DNA of 30,964 bases, from positions 1 to 30,964 of the forward strand of contig JBGTCY010000052.1 in assembly GCA_041748615.1 (NCBI GenBank), in the 5' to 3' direction. The first letter of the stretch is position 1; each line of letters starts with the position of its first letter. Shown piece by piece: positions 23,204 through 29,965 of the stretch. The notes under the pieces are model-generated. The model worked only from the letters and a program-made list of their open reading frames with translations, searched no databases and was not told the DNA's origin. This stretch comes from JBGTCY01 sp041748615. GTDB lineage: Bacteria; Bacteroidota; Bacteroidia; Chitinophagales; CAIOSU01. Both the position numbers and the translations under genes were made by a program.

Positions 23204-23665
23204 TCAATTATATAATCCGCTTTCAAACCCTGAATCTTTTAACAATTGTCCGCTTTGCGCTGCCGCTATGGCAAGTTCATCGCAGCGCTCATTATAAGGA
23301 TGGTTGTTGTGCCCTTTTATCCAGTGAAACTTCACCTTATGTCTGTTGTAAGCTTTCAGAAAACGCATCCACAGGTCTTTGTTTTTTTTGTTTTTGAAAC
23401 CGGTTTTCATCCATCCGAACAGCCAGCCTTTCTCCACGGAATCCACCACATACTTTGAATCGGATGTAATGCGCACATCCAAACCGTCACGAGTCAGCGC
23501 TTCAAGCCCTGCAATCACCGCCATCAGTTCCATGCGGTTGTTTGTCGTGTGTAGGTAGCCCGCTGACAACTCCTTAGCCTTGTCGCCATATTTCAAAATG
23601 ACGCCATATCCGCCCGGACCGGGATTTCCCTGCGCGGCACCATCGGTATAAATTTCTACATGCAT
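23204..23665 (-). CDS. rnhA: Ribonuclease HI
   Basis: A 153-aa enzyme that cuts RNA in RNA-DNA hybrids. The catalytic carboxylates are D8 (YTDGAAQGNPGPGGYG), E46 (NNRMELMAV), D69 (ITSDSKYVVDSV) and D129 (ERCDELA), with H119 in the GHNNHPYNERCD loop. I chose the ATG at 23665; the frame continues upstream to 23752 but would then run into menC and lacks family resemblance there. The basic handle region WLFGWMKTGFKNKKNKDLW is present. Starting 22 nt after menC on the same strand, it is likely co-transcribed with it. Confidence 0.95.
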   Translation of the reverse strand: MHVEIYTDGAAQGNPGPGGYGVILKYGDKAKELSAGYLHTTNNRMELMAVIAGLEALTRDGLDVRITSDSKYVVDSVEKGWLFGWMKTGFKNKKNKDLWMRFLKAYNRHKVKFHWIKGHNNHPYNERCDELAIAAAQSGQLLKDSGFESGLYN

Positions 23666-23687
23666 AGTCGCAAAGGTGTGAAAATTT

Positions 23688-24782
23688 TCAATGTTCAATT
23701 TCTTTTGGCAACATCCATTTTTTTTCGGAATCAAAAAACAAATATTCGCCATTCATCTTCAATGGACTTTCAAAGTTGTTGGTGAAAAGTTGACCTGTTC
23801 CGAGACCTTGCGGCAATTTACTGTTCAGTGAATACGTCCATTGCGCAATCGCATTCAGTCCGATATTGGATTCCAAAGCGGAGGTAATCCACCAGCCTGT
23901 TTTTAATTCTTCCGCGCATTGAATCCATTCCCTTGATTCCTGAAAGCCGCCCACTAATGTCGGTTTCAGAATGATGTATTGCGGCTGAATTTCAGCTAAC
24001 AAATTTCTTTTTTCTTCTTTTGAAAAAATACCAATTAACTCTTCATCCAGCGCTATCGGTACAGGCGATTTTTTACAAAGCATTTTCATCGCTTCCTTTT
24101 GTCCCTGCCGGATAGGCTGTTCAATGGAATGTAGTTTAAATTTTGAGAGGCGCTCTAACTTTTGCAAAGCTTCTTCCGGGCTAAAAGCTCCATTGGCATC
24201 CACCCGGATTCCCACTTCTTTTTCCGGAAAACTTTTTCGGATGAAACGCAGCAGTTCCATCTCTTTTTCAAAATCTATCGCACCGATTTTCATTTTGATG
24301 CATCGAAAACCTGCCGACAGTTTTTCTTCCACCTGCAGCAGCATCTTTTCAAAATCATTCATCCAGATGAGTCCATTGGTATGAATGCCTTCTTTACCTT
24401 GTGTAAATGGAGACGGAAATAATATTCTTTTTCCCTGATTACTCAAATCAAGCAGGGCGGTTTCTAATCCGAATTTGATGGAAGGAAATTCCGTTAATCC
24501 TTCATCCAGCCAAAACTGTGTATTGGAAATATCATTGCAGACTTCGCGTAACTTGATTTCAAAATCTACGCGGTCATCAATGCTCAATCCTTTCAGCGGT
24601 GCGCATTCACCAATCCCTTTTACATCCGGCACATTCTCCTGATAGATTACCAGCAGCCAAAGATGACGGTCATATAGAATGCCGCGGGAAGTGCCTCCCG
24701 GTTTTTTAAAATGTAGATTGTAGGGGATGAAAAACGCGCGAAGTCCCGAATTTAACATACTCGTATTTTGAAACGCATACAC
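23688..24782 (-). CDS. menC: o-Succinylbenzoate synthase (enolase superfamily)
   Basis: A 364-aa member of the muconate-lactonizing/enolase superfamily that dehydrates SHCHC to o-succinylbenzoate in menaquinone synthesis. The KxK pair is K163/K165 (CIKMKIG), metal ligands D195 (RVDANGAF), E221 (SIEQPI) and D246 (ALDEELIG), and the second-base K273 (ILKPTLVGG). GIGECAPLKGLSIDD near the N-terminus fits Bacteroidota MenC; a dipeptide epimerase is the alternative. M9 (ATG at 24758) may be the true start because MLNSGLRAFFIPY is the point where the family begins. No other men genes are in the window. Confidence 0.85.
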   Translation of the reverse strand: MYAFQNTSMLNSGLRAFFIPYNLHFKKPGGTSRGILYDRHLWLLVIYQENVPDVKGIGECAPLKGLSIDDRVDFEIKLREVCNDISNTQFWLDEGLTEFPSIKFGLETALLDLSNQGKRILFPSPFTQGKEGIHTNGLIWMNDFEKMLLQVEEKLSAGFRCIKMKIGAIDFEKEMELLRFIRKSFPEKEVGIRVDANGAFSPEEALQKLERLSKFKLHSIEQPIRQGQKEAMKMLCKKSPVPIALDEELIGIFSKEEKRNLLAEIQPQYIILKPTLVGGFQESREWIQCAEELKTGWWITSALESNIGLNAIAQWTYSLNSKLPQGLGTGQLFTNNFESPLKMNGEYLFFDSEKKWMLPKEIEH

Positions 24783-24927
24783 TTAATTATTTGAAAGGAT
24801 AGGCGAAAATTAAAAAAATTACTTTCTCAAAAACCTTTTTTTATCCGCTTTCGTAAAATAGATTATCTCGCCTAAGGACCCAACATGTATTGTAATGTTT
24901 GGTTTAACCTTAAATTTTATTGGAAGT

Positions 24928-25104
24928 ATGAAGATTAACAACAGGAAGTCAGATTTGAAGAAGAGGAGCTGGGATTTTGAGGATAACTTCGAAAATGATG
25001 CTGCCCGCAAAAGAAAGAAAGAAAGGCGGGAGCGGTTTAAAGTGAAAAATCAGAAATTTCATCACATGGATTATGACAGCGAAGAGTTAGACCTCGCTGC
25101 CTGA
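24928..25104 (+). CDS. Small highly charged protein, unrecognised
   Basis: A 58-aa protein starting MKINNRKSDLKKRSWDFEDN and made of an acidic/aromatic stretch, a very basic stretch (ARKRKKERRERFKVKN) and an acidic end (MDYDSEELDLAA). The basic middle could bind nucleic acid or act as a helix. The ATG at 24928 is preferred; a further ATG at 24895 would add 11 hydrophobic residues that look unlike the rest. A strong intrinsic terminator follows 21 nt after the stop, which supports a real single-gene transcript. No signal peptide, no Cys. I do not recognise the family. Confidence 0.55.
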   Translation: MKINNRKSDLKKRSWDFEDNFENDAARKRKKERRERFKVKNQKFHHMDYDSEELDLAA

Positions 25105-25125
25105 TTATTTTTCCATCAAGCAATT

Positions 25126-25159
25126 AAAGCCGGGCAATTCGTCTGGCTTTTTTGTTTTT
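25126..25159 (+). terminator. Intrinsic terminator after the 58-aa gene
   Basis: A 10-bp stem (25126-25135 with 25141-25150; 8 Watson-Crick pairs and 2 G.U on the plus strand) with a 5-nt loop AATTC is followed by a T-rich run up to 25159. This is the best factor-independent terminator in the window, and it separates the small gene from clpB. Confidence 0.85.
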
Positions 25160-25269
25160 AGGATGACAGGTTGGCTACTGCATCAAATTTTATATGACAG
25201 AAATTCAGGTTATTATTAAGTTTTGTCCACGGAATGATTATTGACGACATTTGACATCAAATCATTCTT

Positions 25270-27900
25270 ATGAACCTGACCAATTTTACTATCAAAGCAC
25301 AGGAAGCCGTGCAGAAAGCGCAACAATTGGCTTTCAGCAATCGCAACAGCGCCATTGAAACCTCGCATATCATGAAAGCATTGCTTTTGGAAGATGAAAG
25401 CACTGTGGACTATCTGCTGAAAAAATTATCGGTCAATACGACCATTCTTAATAGCAAATTGGATGAAATCATCAACCGTTTCCCGAAAGTGTCGGGTGAA
25501 GCGGGAACATTTCTTTCGCGGGATGCCAACCAGGCTTTTATGCAGGCGCAGGACTACCTCAAGGCATTCAAAGATGAATTTGTTTCAATTGAACATTTAC
25601 TGCTGGCACTGGTGGCTGGCAAAGATGAAATCGGCAAGCTGTTGAAAGAATTGGGTGCGACTGCGGAGGGACTGAAAGCCGCAATCAAAGAATTGCGCAA
25701 AGGCTCCAATGTGACCGACCAGAATGCCGAAGCAAAATACAACGCGTTGGATAAATACGCGAACAACCTCAACCGCATGGCGCAGCAGGGCAAGTTAGAC
25801 CCCGTGATTGGCAGAGATGAAGAAATCAGAAGGGTGATGCACATCCTTTCGCGCAGAACCAAAAACAATCCGATTTTGGTCGGTGAGCCGGGGGTAGGTA
25901 AAACTGCCATTGCCGAAGGTATTGCGCACCGCATCCTGCAAGGTGATGTGCCGGAAAATCTCAAATCAAAAATCATTTACGCGCTGGATATGGGCGCGTT
26001 GATTGCCGGTGCGAAATACAAAGGCGAATTTGAAGAAAGACTGAAAGCTGTAGTGAAAGAAGTTACCGAAGCCAGCGGGCAAATCATTCTTTTCATTGAC
26101 GAAATCCATACATTGGTCGGGGCGGGAGGAGGCGAAGGCGCAATGGATGCCGCAAATATTTTGAAACCGGCTTTGGCGCGGGGCGAACTGCGAGCAGTGG
26201 GCGCGACCACCCTGAATGAATACCAGAAATATTTCGAAAAAGACAAAGCGCTCGAAAGGCGTTTCCAGAAAGTGTTCGTGGACGAACCATCGCCCGAAGA
26301 CGCGATTTCCATTTTGCGCGGCATCAAAGAACGCTATGAAACTCACCATAAAGTGCGCATTAAAGACGAAGCGGTGATTGCTTCCGTGGAATTGTCGCAA
26401 CGCTACATCACCGACCGTTTTTTACCGGACAAAGCGATTGACCTTATTGACGAAGCTGCAGCAAAATTACGGTTGGAAATGGATTCACTTCCTGAAGAGT
26501 TGGATGAGCTGGAAAGGAAAATCAGGCAGTTGGAAATCGAACGTGAAGCGATTAAGCGGGAAAAAGATGAAACCAAACTGCAAAAGTTGCATGAGCAAAT
26601 CGCCAACCTTTCTGAAGACCGCAACAAACTGAAGTCCGAATGGCAGGCAGAGAAGGAATTCGTGAACCGAATTCAGGGGATGAAAGAGGAAATCGAGCAG
26701 GCGAAACTTGAAGCCGAACGTGCGGAGCGCGCGAGTGACTACGCGAAAGTAGCGGAATTGCGCTACGGAAAAATCAAAGCCACCGAAGACGCGCTTTCCA
26801 AATTAGAAAAAGAATTCAGTGAAATGGAAGGCGGCAATCGCCTGATGAAAGGCGAGGTGGATGCCGAGGATATCGGGGAAATTGTTTCCAAATGGACCGG
26901 TATTCCGGTGGCGAAAATGCTGCAAAGCGAAAAACAAAAACTGCTGAAAATAGAAGAGGAACTCCATCATCGCGTGATTGGACAGGAAGAGGCGATTACA
27001 GCAGTCGCGGACGCCATCCGTAGAAGCCGCGCGGGATTGCAAAATCCCAACCGTCCGATTGGGTCATTTATTTTTCTCGGCACGACCGGTGTCGGCAAAA
27101 CTGAATTAGCAAAAGCGCTGGCGAATTACCTGTTTAATGATGACAACGCCTTGACGCGCATTGACATGTCGGAATACCAGGAGCGGCATTCGGTGTCGCG
27201 TTTGATTGGTGCGCCTCCCGGCTATGTGGGTTATGACGAAGGCGGTCAATTGACCGAAGCCGTGCGCAGAAAACCCTACTCAGTCGTGTTGCTGGATGAA
27301 ATCGAAAAAGCGCATCCCGATGTGTTCAACATCTTATTGCAGGTGCTGGAGGACGGCAGACTGACAGATAATAAAGGACGTATGGCGAATTTCAAAAACG
27401 CGATTATCATCATGACCTCCAATATGGGTTCCGATATCATCCGCGACAATTTTGATGGAGTGGGAGAGGAGAAGTTTGAAGAAACGGCTGAAAGAACCCG
27501 CATTGAAGTGCTGAACCTGTTGCGTAAATCATTGAAACCGGAATTTCTCAATCGCGTGGATGAAATCATCCTCTTCAACCCGCTCACGAAAAAAGACATC
27601 CGAGAAATCGTGAGGCTGCAAGTCGAAGAATTGCAAAACTTGTTGAGTGAAAGCAATCTCAAAATTGAACTAAGCGACTACGCCTTAGACTGGCTGGCGA
27701 AAGAAGGTTTTGACCCGCAATATGGCGCGCGTCCTTTGAAACGCCTCATTCAAAAACAATTAGTGAATGAATTGTCGAAAAAAATGTTAGGAGGAGAATT
27801 GAAACCTAACGAAACAATTTATGTGGACGAAGTAAACGGTATCCTGTTTTTCAAAAATGAAAACAATGTGAAGCCAAAGAAGAAGGCAGTGGCGGGGTGA
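25270..27900 (+). CDS. clpB: ATP-dependent chaperone ClpB (disaggregase)
   Basis: An 876-aa Hsp100 protein that with DnaK pulls proteins out of aggregates through a hexameric ring. Order: two N-terminal Clp_N repeats (about 1-145), AAA+ domain 1 with Walker A GEPGVGKT at 205-212 and Walker B FIDEIHTLVGAG, coiled-coil middle domain (about 405-530), AAA+ domain 2 with Walker A GTTGVGKT and LLDEIEKAHPDV, and a C-terminal D2-small domain. The M-domain distinguishes it from ClpA and ClpC. Upstream (25205-25265) there is only a loose promoter match, TAAGTTTTG, with one base too many; no CIRCE element is visible. Length and spacing are normal. Confidence 0.97.
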   Translation: MNLTNFTIKAQEAVQKAQQLAFSNRNSAIETSHIMKALLLEDESTVDYLLKKLSVNTTILNSKLDEIINRFPKVSGEAGTFLSRDANQAFMQAQDYLKAFKDEFVSIEHLLLALVAGKDEIGKLLKELGATAEGLKAAIKELRKGSNVTDQNAEAKYNALDKYANNLNRMAQQGKLDPVIGRDEEIRRVMHILSRRTKNNPILVGEPGVGKTAIAEGIAHRILQGDVPENLKSKIIYALDMGALIAGAKYKGEFEERLKAVVKEVTEASGQIILFIDEIHTLVGAGGGEGAMDAANILKPALARGELRAVGATTLNEYQKYFEKDKALERRFQKVFVDEPSPEDAISILRGIKERYETHHKVRIKDEAVIASVELSQRYITDRFLPDKAIDLIDEAAAKLRLEMDSLPEELDELERKIRQLEIEREAIKREKDETKLQKLHEQIANLSEDRNKLKSEWQAEKEFVNRIQGMKEEIEQAKLEAERAERASDYAKVAELRYGKIKATEDALSKLEKEFSEMEGGNRLMKGEVDAEDIGEIVSKWTGIPVAKMLQSEKQKLLKIEEELHHRVIGQEEAITAVADAIRRSRAGLQNPNRPIGSFIFLGTTGVGKTELAKALANYLFNDDNALTRIDMSEYQERHSVSRLIGAPPGYVGYDEGGQLTEAVRRKPYSVVLLDEIEKAHPDVFNILLQVLEDGRLTDNKGRMANFKNAIIIMTSNMGSDIIRDNFDGVGEEKFEETAERTRIEVLNLLRKSLKPEFLNRVDEIILFNPLTKKDIREIVRLQVEELQNLLSESNLKIELSDYALDWLAKEGFDPQYGARPLKRLIQKQLVNELSKKMLGGELKPNETIYVDEVNGILFFKNENNVKPKKKAVAG

Positions 27901-27990
27901 TGTGATGCAAAATGACTGAACCTGGATTTGAAAGCATTATTTAGTAATGTTGTTTAAAAAAACTTTCGCGATTGGCGCTGTTTGCTATCA

Positions 27991-28018
27991 GACTATAGAT
28001 TTTAGATTGAAGAACGAT
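27991..28018. repeat. Heptad-phased tract, left arm of the island
   Basis: Reads as GACTATA, GATTTTA, GATTGAA, GAACGAT. Its 13-bp core (27996-28008) is the exact inverse of 28279-28291. Confidence 0.5.
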
Positions 28019-28113
28019 AGGAACCCTTTCAAAATATTTTCATCAAAATACAGGTTAAAATCCTGAAAAAATTCACCATTTACCCCGAGTTCTCGTTAAC
28101 GCAATTGACAAAA

Positions 28114-28190
28114 AAGGTCGCCCCGATGGGGCTTGAATATTCTTTTTGCACGCACATATTTTCTACCAAAAGGTTGCCCTTACAGGGCTT
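28114..28190. repeat. Two related 21-bp GC-hairpin units
   Basis: Unit 1 (28114-28134) has AAGGTC, the stem GCCCC-GAT-GGGGC, then TT. Unit 2 (28170-28190) has AAGGTT, the stem GCCC-TTACA-GGGC, then TT. They match at 16 of 21 positions and their centres are 56 bp apart. TTCTACCAA lies just before unit 2. Such GC hairpins in an A/T-rich gap resemble dispersed repeats often seen between Bacteroidota genes. They could also stop transcription after clpB. Confidence 0.6.
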
Positions 28191-28257
28191 TTAGCTTTAT
28201 AGAGTTCCGTCCGTACCATTAAATATAAAACAATATATGCAAGTATAATAGGGGTGA

Positions 28258-28313
28258 AATCTAATCATAAGGTCATCTAATCTAAAATCTAATCCTCTAA
28301 GTCTAACGTCTCA
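28258..28313. repeat. Heptad-phased tract, right arm of the island
   Basis: Eight heptads: AATCTAA, TCATAAG, GTCATCT, AATCTAA, AATCTAA, TCCTCTA, AGTCTAA, CGTCTCA. The word AATCTAA occurs three times in phase. No ORF spans it. Confidence 0.65.
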
Positions 28314-28471
28314 AATTGCGGATGTTAATTTGACAAACCTCATTTATCATCTAAACACAGAATGACCATAGTGTGAATTATATAACATTTTTACAAAATT
28401 GTATAATGGTTTCGGTTGATAGCGCTCTTACTTTTGAGGAATTATTAAACAAACCATTTAATACAAAAATC

Positions 28472-28627
28472 ATGGGAAATCTCTTATACATCGTAGCCGT
28501 CATTCTGATTATCGGATGGGCTGTTGGATTCTTTGCTTTTCAAACAAGCGGCATTATCCACGTTTTGCTGGTTATCGCACTCATCGCGGTTATCTTCCGG
28601 GTAATCAGCGGGAGAAGAGCGGTCTAA
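28472..28627 (+). CDS. lmo0937 family small membrane protein
   Basis: A 51-aa protein made of two transmembrane helices (about 4-22 and 28-45) and a basic end, RVISGRRAV. The pattern MGNLLYIVAVILIIGWAVGF followed by a short turn, HVLLVIALIAVIFRV and a basic tail matches the lmo0937/DUF5670 family, found in many bacteria and of unknown function. I start at the ATG at 28472; the frame is open for 33 more codons to 28373, but the family begins at MGNLL. It should sit in the inner membrane. The lipoprotein gene follows 43 nt downstream and may share its transcript. Confidence 0.85.
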   Translation: MGNLLYIVAVILIIGWAVGFFAFQTSGIIHVLLVIALIAVIFRVISGRRAV

Positions 28628-28670
28628 TCAATTGAATAAATTATTCTTTTAACCATTAAATATTTAAAAA

Positions 28671-28862
28671 ATGAAAAAAGCATTTTTGTTTTCCGCATTA
28701 GCAGTTTTCATTTCCATGGGATTCACTTCCTGCAGGAAATGTGAGATATGTACCAAAGACTCATCTCCTGAAGTCAGAGTTTGCGAAGGAGATTACGGAA
28801 GTAAAACCGAATATGGTTTGACCATTGACGGGTTGGAAGCTGCCGGTTACAATTGCAGGTAA
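28671..28862 (+). CDS. Small Cys-rich lipoprotein
   Basis: A 63-aa product with a lipoprotein signal: FLFSALAVFISMGFTSC, lipid-modified Cys21. The mature 43 residues hold four more Cys (24, 27, 38, 62), with CRKCEIC at the start, and end in AAGYNCR. The spacing could allow two disulfides in the periplasm or at the surface, or metal binding. No known domain is recognised. Weak similarity in style to other short Bacteroidota lipoproteins only. It is between the lmo0937-type gene and a long hairpin at 28896-28962. Confidence 0.75.
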   Translation: MKKAFLFSALAVFISMGFTSCRKCEICTKDSSPEVRVCEGDYGSKTEYGLTIDGLEAAGYNCR

Positions 28863-28895
28863 AATATATTCATTAAATAGCAGGAAAGCAGGAAG

Positions 28896-28962
28896 GATTT
28901 CCAAAATCTTATCAGTGGATGTTTTGAAAATGAAGTATTTCATTGATAAGGTTTTGGAAATC
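28896..28962 (+). repeat. Long hairpin: 24-bp uninterrupted stem
   Basis: Arms 28896-28919 and 28939-28962 pair along 24 positions with a 19-nt loop. The only three non-Watson-Crick positions (28907/28951, 28915/28943, 28918/28940) are all G.U in the plus-strand RNA, and would be A.C mismatches in a minus-strand RNA. It lies 33 nt after the lipoprotein stop, with no T-run following. It may be an RNA stability or regulatory element, a small RNA, or an inserted palindrome. Confidence 0.7.
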
Positions 28963-28996
28963 TGATTGCTGATGTTTAGAATAGCTTTTATATTGG

Positions 28997-29015
28997 AGTC
29001 ACTGTAATGGTGACT
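28997..29015 (+). promoter_or_regulatory. Short hairpin in the leader region before the DUF4190-like gene
   Basis: AGTCAC (28997-29002) and GTGACT (29010-29015) are perfect arms around TGTAATG; a G.U pair extends the stem by one. It sits 35 nt after the long hairpin and about 78 nt before the next ATG. It could be an operator or leader structure. Confidence 0.35.
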
Positions 29016-29092
29016 TGGTGTGGCATAAGTATTTATTCCTGGCGTTCAAAAAAAATCAACCAATCATTTATAAATAAAAAAACTCACACACA

Positions 29093-29827
29093 ATGAAGAT
29101 GAAATATATTTTATCAATCGCCACTTTGATTTTTATTACATCCTGTAATGTCGGCAAAGAAGGAAATATCAATAGAAATAATTCCTCAAATCAATCAAAA
29201 TTTGAAGTAGCCTCATCCGCGTATCAATCAAAAGTCAGGGAAGCCATTCCGGTTTCATCAGAATTTTCATTTTATGAGGTTGAGCCGATAAATAATCAGG
29301 TTCAGCATATCGGGGAAATCGAACTTCCGGCAGAAACACTTCATTCAGAGGAACAAGTATTTTATGCCGAGTCTTTCAATCAAAATGAGGGAGAAGTTTT
29401 AACTGCATCTCAGATTAAAAGTATGATGGCGGATGAATTACGATTAACCGCGAGCACAACCGATAACAAATTTGCAAGCCGGATTTTAAATAAAACCGCC
29501 ACCAAATTTGAAAATAAAGAATTTCAAACGAATGAAAAAATTACGTTTTTTGGGAAGTTGAAAGAAAAGGTTTTTGGAAAAATTCAATCAAAATATGGTA
29601 TCAGCAGCCGGGCGAGTGGGGCGAATATTTTGGCAGTTGTTTCTTTGGTTACCGGCATAGTCGCTTTTGCGTCTTATTACGGCTCATTTCTGCTGGGATT
29701 AGTCGCTATTATCACCGGTGCGATTGCTCTGAGAAAAGGGACTGACAGACGCGGCATGGCGATAGTTGGTATTATATTGGGAGTACTTGCGATTTTGTTC
29801 TGGTCAGGATGGATTATACTCTATTAA
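29093..29827 (+). CDS. Lipoprotein with C-terminal DUF4190-like transmembrane domain
   Basis: A 244-aa protein with lipobox FITSC (Cys18), a polar region rich in Ser, Glu and Asn to about residue 150, a basic amphipathic stretch (FGKLKEKVFGKIQSKYG), then two or three hydrophobic helices (about 177-213 and 221-243). The last part, GLVAIITGAIALRKGTDRRG and AIVGIILGVLAILFW, matches the DUF4190 style (GxxALxxG, GRxxAIxGxxLG). A lipid anchor and C-terminal helices in one protein are unusual and imply retention in the inner membrane unless the Cys is not modified. Two near starts (29093 and 29099) are possible. Function is unknown. Confidence 0.8.
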   Translation: MKMKYILSIATLIFITSCNVGKEGNINRNNSSNQSKFEVASSAYQSKVREAIPVSSEFSFYEVEPINNQVQHIGEIELPAETLHSEEQVFYAESFNQNEGEVLTASQIKSMMADELRLTASTTDNKFASRILNKTATKFENKEFQTNEKITFFGKLKEKVFGKIQSKYGISSRASGANILAVVSLVTGIVAFASYYGSFLLGLVAIITGAIALRKGTDRRGMAIVGIILGVLAILFWSGWIILY

Positions 29828-29905
29828 AAAAAACATTTTTGTTCAGTCCGAAAATATACCATCAGAAAACAGGTTTTCGAACTTTGATGCGCTTTCCCCA
29901 TGGTA

Positions 29906-29945
29906 TATCCCGAACACAGTTCTTTTTTACATCTCCTTCGGGATA
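29906..29945. terminator. Bidirectional hairpin between convergent genes
   Basis: TATCCCGAA (29906-29914) and TTCGGGATA (29937-29945) form a perfect 9-bp stem with a 22-nt loop, between the ends of the DUF4190-like gene and smc. ATACCAT and ATGGTAT form another inverted pair nearby, and GAAAAC-AG-GTTTTC a third. The T-runs are short, so factor-independent termination is only plausible. Confidence 0.4.
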
Positions 29946-29965
29946 GCTTGAGGTTATTCCCTCGG

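Larger units (their letters stand above)
27901..28471. other. 571-bp intergenic island rich in repeats
   Basis: No credible gene lies between clpB and the lmo0937-family gene. The island holds heptad tracts at 27991-28018 and 28258-28313, two GC hairpins at 28114-28190 and A/T-rich leader sequence from about 28320. TAGATTTTAGATT (27996-28008) and its exact reverse complement (28279-28291) form a 13-bp inverted repeat bracketing the GC hairpins. A frame from 28373 runs into the next gene but its first 33 codons look non-coding. I find no tRNA-like fold. Confidence 0.7.

Noticed and set aside
23666..23752. Longer rnhA frame starting at 23752
   Set aside because: It would overlap the menC coding end, and family members begin at the residues just before YTDGAAQGNPG. 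The ATG at 23665 fits.
25554..26400. Long antisense frames opposite clpB
   Set aside because: They are shadows of codon bias in clpB; their translations have no domain likeness and no start context.
28258..28313. Possible CRISPR-like array in the heptad tract
   Set aside because: Units of 7 nt without spacers are far too short; there are no cas genes.
28373..28471. 33-codon extension of the lmo0937-family gene
   Set aside because: The family starts at MGNLL; the extension is A/T-rich and not hydrophobic in the expected pattern.
29828..29965. Factor-independent terminator for smc or the DUF4190-like gene as a sure call
   Set aside because: The stem is good but T-runs are weak in both directions, so it is listed only at low confidence.
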